Assembly (NCBI GenBank): GCA_964370855.1
Contig: CAYJMF010000202.1
Span: 1-5,195, forward strand
DNA length: 5,195 nucleotides
From: JAKLKS01 sp964370855
Lineage (GTDB): Bacteria; Planctomycetota; JAJSAM01; JAKLKS01
Direction of reading: 5' to 3'
Position 1 is the first letter of the stretch. Every line of letters starts with the position of its first letter. Positions 1-5,184 of this stretch are shown one piece after another. Under the pieces are notes generated by a model. That model saw only the letters and a list, made by a program, of their open reading frames with translations. It ran no database searches and had not been told where the DNA came from. The translations under genes and the position numbers were made by a program.

Positions 1-1655
1 ACGTCGAGGAGGCCGCGGCCCGCGCCGGGGAGGCCGCCGAGGCGGCCCGCGAGGCGGCCCGCGCCGTCCGCGCCGGGGAGCCCGGCGCCGCCGAGGCCGC
101 CCGCGCCGCCGAGGGGGATCTCGAGCGGGCCTCCGAGGCCATCGGGCGCGCCCTCTCCGGGGGGGAGCGCGCCGCCTCCCTCGCCGATCGCCAGAAGAAG
201 ATCCGCGCCGAGACGGAGAACGCCGCCGCCTCGGCGGCCTCCGCCGGGGACCCCGAGGGGGCCGGGCGCGCGAAGACCCTCGGCGAGGCAGGCCGCGCCA
301 TGGAGCGGGCCGAATCCCGCTCCCGCTCCGGCGACGCCGCCGGGGCCGCCCCCGACGCGAGGGAGGCCGCGGAGAAGCTCGCCGCGGCGGCCGGCGCCGC
401 GAAGGCGAAGGGCGCGGCCGAGCGGGCGAAGGCGGAGAAGGAGCTCCAGCGCCTCGCCGAGCGGCAGAAGGAGAACGCCGACGCCATGAAGCGGCTCGCC
501 GAGCGCCTGCGCGCCGAGAAGGACCTGCCCGGCGCCGCCGAGGCCGCCGACGCCCTCGACCGGGCCGCCTCCTCCTCAGGGGAATCGATGCGGGGAGGGG
601 GCGAGGAGGCGCGCGGCCGGACGCGGAAGGGGCTCGAGGAGGCCCGCGAGAGCCTCCGCGATCCGAAGCTCGAGGAGCGGCGGAAGGAGATGCTGAAGGA
701 CCCCCTCCGCGAGCAGGAGAAGCTCTCCGGAGAGACGAAGCAGCTGGCGAAGGACATGGCGGGATCCGGCGACGGGGGGGGATCGGAGTCCGCCGCCGGC
801 GCCTCGGAGTCCATGGACCGGGCCTCGGAGGACATGGAGAAGGGGGACCCGGAATCCGCCGCCGAGGACCAGAAGGAGGCGGAGCGCCGCCTCGAGGAGA
901 TCCGCCGGGAGCTCGACCGGGAGCAGACCCGCTACGAGAACCTCCGCCAGGAGGAGCTGCTCTTCCGCATCGCCAAGGAGCTCGACGCCCTCGTCGAGGG
1001 GCAGTCCGCCGTGAACCTCCGGGTCCGCGACGTCGACGACAAGCGCGCCGCCGCCGACGGGACCCTTTCCCGCTTCGACCTCCTCTCCCTCGGCGAGATC
1101 GGGGACAGGGAAAAGGAGCTCGCCGGGAAGGCGGGGTGGATCGCCGACTCCATCGAGAAGGAGGAGTCGCCGGTCTACGGATTCGTGATGCGCTCCATCG
1201 CCGAGGACATGGATCGGCTCGCGGCGCTTCTCCTCGACAGGGAGACGGGGAGTTCGGCGCAGGTGCTCGGCTCCGAGGTCGTCCGGCGCCTGCAGGAGCT
1301 CGCGGCGGCCCTGAAGAAGCAGAAGGAGGAGGCCGCCAAGGCCCCCCCGCCCCCGGAGGGGCAGCCGCAGGAACAGAAGAACCCCCTCGTCCCGCCCCCG
1401 GCGGAGCTCCGGATGCTGAAGTCGCTCCAGGAGGAGGTGAACGCCTCCGTGGAGGATCTCCGCGCGGAGCTGGCCACGGGCGCGGACCTCTCCGAGGACG
1501 CGCGGCGCGAGGTGGACCGGCTGGCCCGGCGCCAGTCGCGGCTGCGGGACCTCTGGCTCACCCTGGCGAAGAAGTTCGGGCTCCCCACGGAGGAGGAGGC
1601 CCCCGCCGGGGGGGAGGGCGGCGGGGAGCCGGGGGGCGGGGAATCGGGGAGGTAG
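1..1655 (+). CDS. Partial large Ala/Glu-rich coiled-coil protein, planctomycete DUF4175-like style (3' part)
   Basis: The frame beginning at base 3 is open from the window edge to the TAG at 1653-1655, giving 550 visible residues. The true start lies upstream. The ATG at 300 is an internal Met, because the same Ala-rich helical character runs unbroken through it. The first ~270 residues are low-complexity amphipathic helix (EAAR, AAEAAR, DRAAS). Next comes an acidic/basic coiled coil (about 840-960). A more conserved-looking helical part follows ('RQEELLFRIAKELDALVEGQ', then 'ESPVYGFVMRSIAEDMDRLAALLLDRE'), and then a Pro/Gln linker. The block 'PLVPPPAELRMLKSLQ' (1383-1430) leads into a last helical segment and a Gly/Glu tail. 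No membrane segment is visible. From memory, planctomycete proteins with 'PLIPPIAELKMLK'-type C-termini precede squalene-cyclase-repeat proteins, as here. Exact function is unknown. A scaffold at the cell envelope is an inference; that it is coding is near certain. Confidence 0.5.
   Translation, partial: VEEAAARAGEAAEAAREAARAVRAGEPGAAEAARAAEGDLERASEAIGRALSGGERAASLADRQKKIRAETENAAASAASAGDPEGAGRAKTLGEAGRAMERAESRSRSGDAAGAAPDAREAAEKLAAAAGAAKAKGAAERAKAEKELQRLAERQKENADAMKRLAERLRAEKDLPGAAEAADALDRAASSSGESMRGGGEEARGRTRKGLEEARESLRDPKLEERRKEMLKDPLREQEKLSGETKQLAKDMAGSGDGGGSESAAGASESMDRASEDMEKGDPESAAEDQKEAERRLEEIRRELDREQTRYENLRQEELLFRIAKELDALVEGQSAVNLRVRDVDDKRAAADGTLSRFDLLSLGEIGDREKELAGKAGWIADSIEKEESPVYGFVMRSIAEDMDRLAALLLDRETGSSAQVLGSEVVRRLQELAAALKKQKEEAAKAPPPPEGQPQEQKNPLVPPPAELRMLKSLQEEVNASVEDLRAELATGADLSEDARREVDRLARRQSRLRDLWLTLAKKFGLPTEEEAPAGGEGGGEPGGGESGR
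39..62 (+). repeat. Perfect 12-bp tandem duplication inside the coiled-coil gene
   Basis: GAGGCGGCCCGC occurs twice head to tail and encodes EAAR-EAAR in frame. A second 12-mer, CGCGCCGGGGAG, is repeated at 21-32 and 69-80, 48 bases apart, encoding the RAGE steps of the helix. The repeat units are multiples of three, so copy-number change would lengthen or shorten the helix without breaking the frame. This is seen directly; slippage as the mechanism is inference. Confidence 0.85.
1608..1649 (+). other. Sense-strand G-quadruplex motif at the 3' end of the coiled-coil gene
   Basis: Six tracts of three or more G lie at 1608-1614, 1616-1618, 1623-1626, 1631-1636, 1638-1641 and 1646-1649. Every connecting loop is four bases or shorter, so the stretch easily satisfies the usual G-quadruplex pattern. 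It is on the mRNA-like strand, encodes the low-complexity tail GGEGGGEPGGGESGR, and ends four bases before the stop codon and 40 bases before the next start codon. Folding in the cell is unproven. Confidence 0.6.
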
Positions 1656-1656
1656 C

Positions 1657-1671
1657 GCCGCCCGGGGCGGC
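1657..1671 (+). other. Short GC hairpin between the two + strand genes
   Basis: GCCGCC pairs with GGCGGC around a three-base CGG loop, starting two bases after the TAG stop. There is no T-tract after it, and the next gene starts 18 bases later, so it is not a standard intrinsic terminator. Together with the G-tract block just upstream it could slow ribosomes or stabilise an mRNA end. Hairpins of this size are common by chance at this G+C content. Confidence 0.3.
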
Positions 1672-1681
1672 CCCCGCGGTT

Positions 1682-1685
1682 AGGA
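1682..1685 (+). promoter_or_regulatory. Weak AGGA ribosome binding site for the toroid-repeat gene
   Basis: AGGA sits four bases before the ATG at 1690 and seven bases before a GTG that forms codon 2 at 1693. The spacing is short for the ATG and normal for the GTG, so translation may begin at either. The protein differs by one residue and the signal peptide is unaffected. Confidence 0.45.
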
Positions 1686-1689
1686 TTCC

Positions 1690-2928
1690 ATGGTGAGACC
1701 GACGGCCCTCCTGGCGGCGCTCCTCCTCGCGGCGTTGCCCGCGTTCCCGGCCACCGGGGACCGGGAGGATCCGCCGCCCGCCACGGCTCCCGCGGGGGAC
1801 GTCGGCGCCGGCGGCCTCGCCGACAGGATCACCGCGGCGCAGCAGGCCTCCATCGACCGCGGCCTCCGCTGGCTCGCGGCGCAGCAGGATCCCGCCGGCG
1901 GCTTCCCCTCCACCTCCGCGGGCGGCGGCGGGAACGCGCGGAGCGCCGACTACCAGACCGCCATCACCGCGCTCTCGACCCTGGCCTTCCTCGGGGCCGG
2001 CCACGGCCTCGCCCACGGGGAGTACCACGACACCGTCTACCGCGCCGTGGACTGGCTGCTCAAGGCGGAGGGGAAGGCCGGGGACACGGACCGTCCGCGG
2101 GGCTACATCTCCTTCCCCAACGACCGCCAGTCGAAGATGCACGGGCACGGGTTCGCGACCCTCGCCCTGGCCGAGGCCTTCGCCACGGCCGGCGACTCAG
2201 GGGAGCCGGGGCGGGACGGCGGAAGCCGCTCCCCCGAGGCCGTGCGGCTCCGGGACATCTCCCGCCGCCTCCGGGACGGGATCCAGGACGCCGTGGATCT
2301 CATCGAGGGCTCCCAGGCCCTGCGGGGCGGATGGGACTACTACCCGACCTCGGGCGGCAAGAGCGACCACGAGGGCTCCATCACCGTCTGCCAGGTGCAG
2401 GCCCTGCTGGCCGCCAGCAACCGCGGCTTCCGCGTGGACCGGAACCGCATCGAGCTGGCCCGCAAGTACATGAGGGACTCCCAGACCGCCTCCGGCGGAT
2501 TCAAGTACAAGCTCACCCACACGGAGGGGGCCAACGACCGCCAGCTCACCTACGCGCTGACCGCCGCCGGGGTCGTCTCCATCCTCGGCCTGGCCGACTG
2601 GGACCGCAAGGATGCCATCGAGAAGGGCATGGTCTTCCTCGAGAAGAAGTCCCGGTCCGGCTGGCGGCGCACCATCCCCCACCCCGAGGAGACGCCCTAC
2701 TACTTCTACGGCTCCTTCTACGCCGTGCAGGCCTACCACTGGCTCGGCGGCGAACGATGGGAGCGGTTCTGGGTCCCCATGCGCAACCAGATCCTCTCCC
2801 TCCAGAACGGCAACGGCTCCTGGACCGGCAAGGACACGAGCCTCGACCTCGGCGACGTCTACCCGACGGCCTACTCCCTCCTCATGCTCGAGGTCCCCGT
2901 CCGCTACCTCTCCATCTTCGACAAGTGA
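1690..2928 (+). CDS. Secreted prenyltransferase/squalene-oxidase-repeat (alpha/alpha toroid) protein
   Basis: 412 residues. Residues 1-23 look like a signal peptide: a basic MVRP start, a Leu/Ala-rich core, and a probable cut near AFPATG. The mature part has about six helical-hairpin repeats (roughly 57-105, 116-167, 197-246, 253-302, 306-350, 361-406). Several have QW-like turns: 'LAAQQDPAGGF', 'ALRGGWDYYP', 'DSQTASGGFKY', 'LEKKSRSGW', 'LSLQNGNGSW'. The segment 'GSITVCQVQALLAASNRGFRV' (229-249) fits the planctomycete versions of this family as I remember them. Family members share the fold of squalene-hopene cyclase and prenyltransferase beta subunits. This one, however, is much shorter than a full cyclase (~630 residues), lacks the catalytic DXDD motif, and has a single Cys, so cyclase chemistry is unlikely. 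It is probably exported and binds or scaffolds something. It lies 34 bases after the coiled-coil gene, likely in one operon. The TGA stop falls within the outer end of the inverted repeat. Confidence 0.9.
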   Translation: MVRPTALLAALLLAALPAFPATGDREDPPPATAPAGDVGAGGLADRITAAQQASIDRGLRWLAAQQDPAGGFPSTSAGGGGNARSADYQTAITALSTLAFLGAGHGLAHGEYHDTVYRAVDWLLKAEGKAGDTDRPRGYISFPNDRQSKMHGHGFATLALAEAFATAGDSGEPGRDGGSRSPEAVRLRDISRRLRDGIQDAVDLIEGSQALRGGWDYYPTSGGKSDHEGSITVCQVQALLAASNRGFRVDRNRIELARKYMRDSQTASGGFKYKLTHTEGANDRQLTYALTAAGVVSILGLADWDRKDAIEKGMVFLEKKSRSGWRRTIPHPEETPYYFYGSFYAVQAYHWLGGERWERFWVPMRNQILSLQNGNGSWTGKDTSLDLGDVYPTAYSLLMLEVPVRYLSIFDK

Positions 2929-3040
2929 CGGCGCCATACTGAACCCGACCCAGATTGGCGGCGAAACGAGAGGTGAGCGGTCCGGCGGGAGTCCCCCGTT
3001 TCGCCGCCAATCTGGGTCGGGTTCAGTTTGGCGCCGTCAC
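2925..3040. repeat. 44-bp near-perfect inverted repeat between convergent genes
   Basis: The left arm 2925-2968 and right arm 2997-3040 are reverse complements at 43 of 44 positions. The only mismatch is T2937 opposite T3028. The spacer 2969-2996 is 28 bases. Each arm read inward begins GTGACGGCGCCA and continues through CTGAACCCGACCCAGATT to a GGCGGCGAAACG end. The outer flanks (ACAA on the left, CCGG on the right) do not match, so no target-site duplication is visible. The arms are richer in A/T than the neighbouring genes. The arms contain the stop codons of both convergent genes. The palindrome is directly visible; whether it is one of many genomic copies cannot be told from this window. 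Confidence 0.97.
2925..3040. terminator. Probable bidirectional transcript 3'-end structure
   Basis: Transcripts from either side pass into the same long palindrome within a few bases of their stop codons and would form a very stable 43-pair stem. There is no other sequence between the two convergent genes in which termination could occur. No T-tract follows on either strand, so it is not a classical intrinsic terminator. It may stop polymerase without one, block 3' exonucleases, or be a substrate for RNase III. The role is inferred from position and symmetry. Confidence 0.5.
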
Positions 3041-4231
3041 CCGGGCGAGGAGGAAGCGGAGGTAGCGCCCCTCGGGGGCGACGATGGACCAGGGGTGATC
3101 CGGGCCCTGGCCTCCCCGGTAGAGGACCTGCACGCGGCGGCGGGCGAGGCGGGCGGCCTCGCGGAGGGTGTCCTCGAAGGCGTCGTCGGTGACGGCGCCG
3201 CTGCAGGAGGAGGTGGCCAGAACGCCGCCCTCGGCGAGGAGGAGCAGGGCGCGCAGGTGGATCTCGCGCAGCGCCTTCAGGGCCCCCTCGGTCTGGTGCT
3301 TGTTGTCGGCCATGCGCGGCGGATCCACGGAGACGGCGCCGAAGCGCTCGCTCCCCCCCGCGAGCCTCCGGAGGGCGAGGAACCCGTCCTCCTTCCGCGT
3401 CTCGACGCGCCCGCCGACCCCGTTGCGCCCCGCGTTGGCCGCCAGGCGCTCCAGGGCCGGGGCCGATCCGTCGATGCACACCGCGAAGGCCGCCCCGCCG
3501 TTGACCAGGGCGTGGAGGGCGAAGCCCCCGGTCCCGCAGAAGGCGTCGAGGACCCGGCGCCCGCCGCAGAGCGCCCCGAACCGCGCCCGGTTCTCCCGCT
3601 GGTCGGAGAAGTGGCCGGTCTTGGCGCCGGAGCGGAGGTCCACGCCGAACCCCACGCCCCGCTCCCGCACCCAGACCGTCTCCGGGGGCTCCGTCCCGCG
3701 GAGAAGGCGGTCCCCCTCCGCGATCCCCTCCTCCCGCGCGTGGCGCGCCCCGCCCCGGAGCCAGATCCCCCTTGGCCGCAGCGCCTCCTCCAGGGCGTCG
3801 CAGAGCGGTTCGAGGAGCCGCTCCATGCCGAGCACGGAGACCTGCAGGACGAGGTGGTCCGCGCAGGCGTCCACCACGATGCCGGGGAGGCCGTCCCCCT
3901 CGGCGTGGACGACGCGGTAGGCGTCGGTCTCCGCGGGGACTCCGGACTCGCGCCGCAGCGCCACCGCCGCCCGCACCCGCGCCGCCACCACCGCCGGGAG
4001 GTCCGTCGCCCCCTCCTCCCGGGTGAGCACGCGCACGCGCAGCACGGACCGGGAGTTCCAGAAGCCCCGCGCCACGAAGCGGCCCGCGTCGTCGCGGACC
4101 TCCACGACCTCCCCGTCGGCGGGGCTCCCCTCGACGCGCTCGATGCTCGCGGCGTAGACCCAGGGGTGGCCCGCCCAGAGGGGCTTCGTGCGGCCGCGCA
4201 GGAGACGGACCGTCGCCGCCCCGGGGGCCAT
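3023..4231 (-). CDS. rlmI: RlmI-like class I SAM-dependent 23S rRNA (cytosine-5) methyltransferase
   Basis: 402 residues, close to the usual ~396 of E. coli RlmI, which methylates C1962 of 23S rRNA. An N-terminal PUA RNA-binding domain (about 7-75, with 'GHPWVYAASI') is followed by a linking domain ('YRVVHAEGDGLPGIVVD', 105-121). The Rossmann methyltransferase domain then runs from ~190: 'KTGHFSDQREN' (204-214), SAM-binding 'VLDAFCGTGGFAL' (227-239), 'DPPR' (303-306), and 'TSSCSG' with the probable catalytic Cys343. As in RlmI, the DPP motif carries no Cys. The C-terminal 'DHPWSIVAPEGRYLRFLLARV' matches the family end, so the last residues TAPN look like an addition encoded by the inverted repeat. 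The start ATG overlaps the larE stop, and the N-terminus aligns with the family start, which supports it. The family is certain; the exact target base is inferred. Confidence 0.93.
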   Translation of the reverse strand: MAPGAATVRLLRGRTKPLWAGHPWVYAASIERVEGSPADGEVVEVRDDAGRFVARGFWNSRSVLRVRVLTREEGATDLPAVVAARVRAAVALRRESGVPAETDAYRVVHAEGDGLPGIVVDACADHLVLQVSVLGMERLLEPLCDALEEALRPRGIWLRGGARHAREEGIAEGDRLLRGTEPPETVWVRERGVGFGVDLRSGAKTGHFSDQRENRARFGALCGGRRVLDAFCGTGGFALHALVNGGAAFAVCIDGSAPALERLAANAGRNGVGGRVETRKEDGFLALRRLAGGSERFGAVSVDPPRMADNKHQTEGALKALREIHLRALLLLAEGGVLATSSCSGAVTDDAFEDTLREAARLARRRVQVLYRGGQGPDHPWSIVAPEGRYLRFLLARVTAPN

Positions 4232-4233
4232 CA
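4229..4233 (-). promoter_or_regulatory. TGATG stop/start overlap coupling larE to the methyltransferase
   Basis: On the minus strand the larE stop TGA (4233-4231) shares its A with the ATG (4231-4229) of the methyltransferase. No clear Shine-Dalgarno sequence precedes that ATG, so translation is probably by reinitiation from larE, placing the two genes on one transcript. Confidence 0.8.
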
Positions 4234-5076
4234 GACGGGGAGCCCGGGGCCCCGCAACGCCTCGTGGGCGCTGCCGCTGCGGAACCCCTCGAGGTCCAGC
4301 GAGACGAAGGAGAAGCCGGCCCCCTTGATCCCCGCGACGAGGGCCGCCCGCAGCGCCGGCTCCAGGGCCCGGGGGAGATCCCCCGCGGGGATCTCGATGC
4401 GGGCCACGGCGCCGTGGTGGCGCACGCGGTGCTCGGGGAAGCCGAGCCCCTCGAGGACCGCCTCCGCGGCCCGCACCTGCGCGAGGCGCTCCGGCGTCAC
4501 CTCCGTGCCGAAGGGGATGCGGGAGGAGAGGCAGGGCTCCGCGGGCTTGTCCCAGGTCGGGAGCCCGAGGTGGCGGGAGAGGGCGCGGACGGCGGCCTTG
4601 CCGAGCCCCGCCTCCCGCAGGGGGGATCGCACCCCGTGCTCCGCCGCGGCCCGGGCGCCGGGGCGCTCCTCGACGCGGTCGTCGGCGTTGAGGCCGTCCA
4701 CGACGAAGGCGAGGCCGAGGGCGCGGGCCCTCTCCCCGACGCGGGTGTAGAGCTCGTCCTTGCAGTGCCAGCAGCGGTCGGTCCCGTTGGCGAGGTAACC
4801 CGGGGAGCGCAGTTCCTCCGTGTCCACGATCTCGTGGGGCACCTCGAGGAGGGCGGCGAGCTCCGCGGCGCGGGCGAGCTCCGCGGGCTTCAGGCTCTCG
4901 CTGCGGCCCGTCACGGCGGCGACGCGACCCGCGGGGAGGAAGTCCCGGCAGGCGCGCAGCACCAGGGCGCTGTCGGCCCCCCCGGAGAAGGCCACGGCCG
5001 CGCTCCCGAGGGGCTCCACGGCGGCGCGGAGCGCCTCGAGGGCGCGGCGGAGATCGGGGTCGGGGGGGAGGATCAT
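4231..5076 (-). CDS. larE: LarE-family ATP-dependent PP-loop sulfur transferase, probable three-Cys type
   Basis: 281 residues, the normal family length. LarE adenylates a pyridinium carboxylate precursor and inserts sulfur while building the nickel-pincer cofactor of lactate racemase and other LarA-like enzymes; it acts in the cytosol. Visible motifs are the PP-loop 'SGGADS' (31-36), 'CWHCKDELYTRV' (102-113), 'DGLNADDRVEERPG' (127-140), 'KPAEPCLSSRIPFGTEVTPE' (177-196) and the terminal 'LDLEGFRSGS' (260-269). Cys182 aligns with the sacrificial Cys176 of Lactobacillus plantarum LarE. That enzyme lacks the CxxC seen here (Cys102, Cys105), and this Cys set matches LarEs thought to hold a [4Fe-4S] cluster. 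No larA, larB or larC is visible. The ATG at 5076 has no evident ribosome binding site, and its frame stays open upstream to the window edge. Homology nevertheless begins just after it, so it is the best start. Confidence 0.92.
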   Translation of the reverse strand: MILPPDPDLRRALEALRAAVEPLGSAAVAFSGGADSALVLRACRDFLPAGRVAAVTGRSESLKPAELARAAELAALLEVPHEIVDTEELRSPGYLANGTDRCWHCKDELYTRVGERARALGLAFVVDGLNADDRVEERPGARAAAEHGVRSPLREAGLGKAAVRALSRHLGLPTWDKPAEPCLSSRIPFGTEVTPERLAQVRAAEAVLEGLGFPEHRVRHHGAVARIEIPAGDLPRALEPALRAALVAGIKGAGFSFVSLDLEGFRSGSAHEALRGPGLPV

Positions 5077-5090
5077 GGTCAGGTGATTGT

Positions 5091-5117
5091 GGGGGGAGGA
5101 GGGGGGGCGGCGGAGGG
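5091..5117 (+). other. G-quadruplex motif on the template strand upstream of larE
   Basis: G-tracts at 5091-5096, 5101-5107 (long enough for two tracts separated by one G) and 5115-5117, with connecting loops of four and seven bases, meet the G3N1-7 pattern. The G-rich strand is the template for larE, and the block starts 15 bases upstream of its ATG. The larE mRNA would be a C-run here. Formation is unproven. Confidence 0.4.
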
Positions 5118-5125
5118 ATTCCGTC

Positions 5126-5184
5126 CCCGGGCGTTGCGCGGGCTCCTCGCTGGATCGTGTGGGTTCTCGCCCGGGCGTTGCGCG
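5126..5184. repeat. Pair of 15-bp direct repeats upstream of larE
   Basis: CCCGGGCGTTGCGCG occurs at 5126-5140 and again at 5170-5184, start-to-start distance 44 bases, about four helical turns. The second copy is part of the 10-bp palindrome CGCCCGGGCG (5168-5177). The repeats lie in the probable larE leader, so they may be protein-binding sites or part of a longer repeat family continuing beyond the window. Confidence 0.7.

Noticed and set aside
300..302. ATG at 300 as the start of the coiled-coil gene
   Set aside because: The same frame is open and continuous in composition back to base 3, and no ribosome binding site precedes this ATG, so the gene starts upstream of the window.
774..781. 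Run of eight G as a possible sequencing frameshift
   Set aside because: The same frame has coherent coiled-coil sequence on both sides, encoding a DGGGS linker, so no frameshift is indicated.
1024..1041. DVDD sequence in the coiled-coil protein as a terpene-cyclase DXDD motif
   Set aside because: It lies in a helical protein without the cyclase fold; the toroid protein itself lacks the motif. It is chance in an Asp/Arg-rich stretch.
1690..2928. Assignment as squalene-hopene cyclase (shc)
   Set aside because: Too short, exported and lacking the catalytic acid motif; only the repeat fold is shared.
2925..3040. Insertion of a transposon-derived miniature element
   Set aside because: The terminal-inverted-repeat shape fits, but no target-site duplication is visible at the flanks and no transposase or second copy is in the window. 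It is kept only as one possibility under the inverted-repeat finding.
2925..3040. Assembly artefact joining two unrelated contigs at a fold-back
   Set aside because: Both flanking genes are complete with family-like C-termini right at the palindrome, and both sides share G+C and codon style. That is more consistent with a real junction, though only long reads can exclude it.
2904..3479. 191-residue minus strand frame running through the inverted repeat
   Set aside because: It is the third, open frame of the palindrome joined to an off-frame reading of the methyltransferase. The composition is Arg/Pro/Gly-rich with no domain.
2612..4750. 712-residue + strand open frame antisense to the methyltransferase and larE
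   Set aside because: It is Pro/Arg/Ser-rich with no recognisable motif, starts inside the toroid gene in another frame and opposes two clear protein families. Long antisense frames are expected at this G+C content because stop codons are rare.
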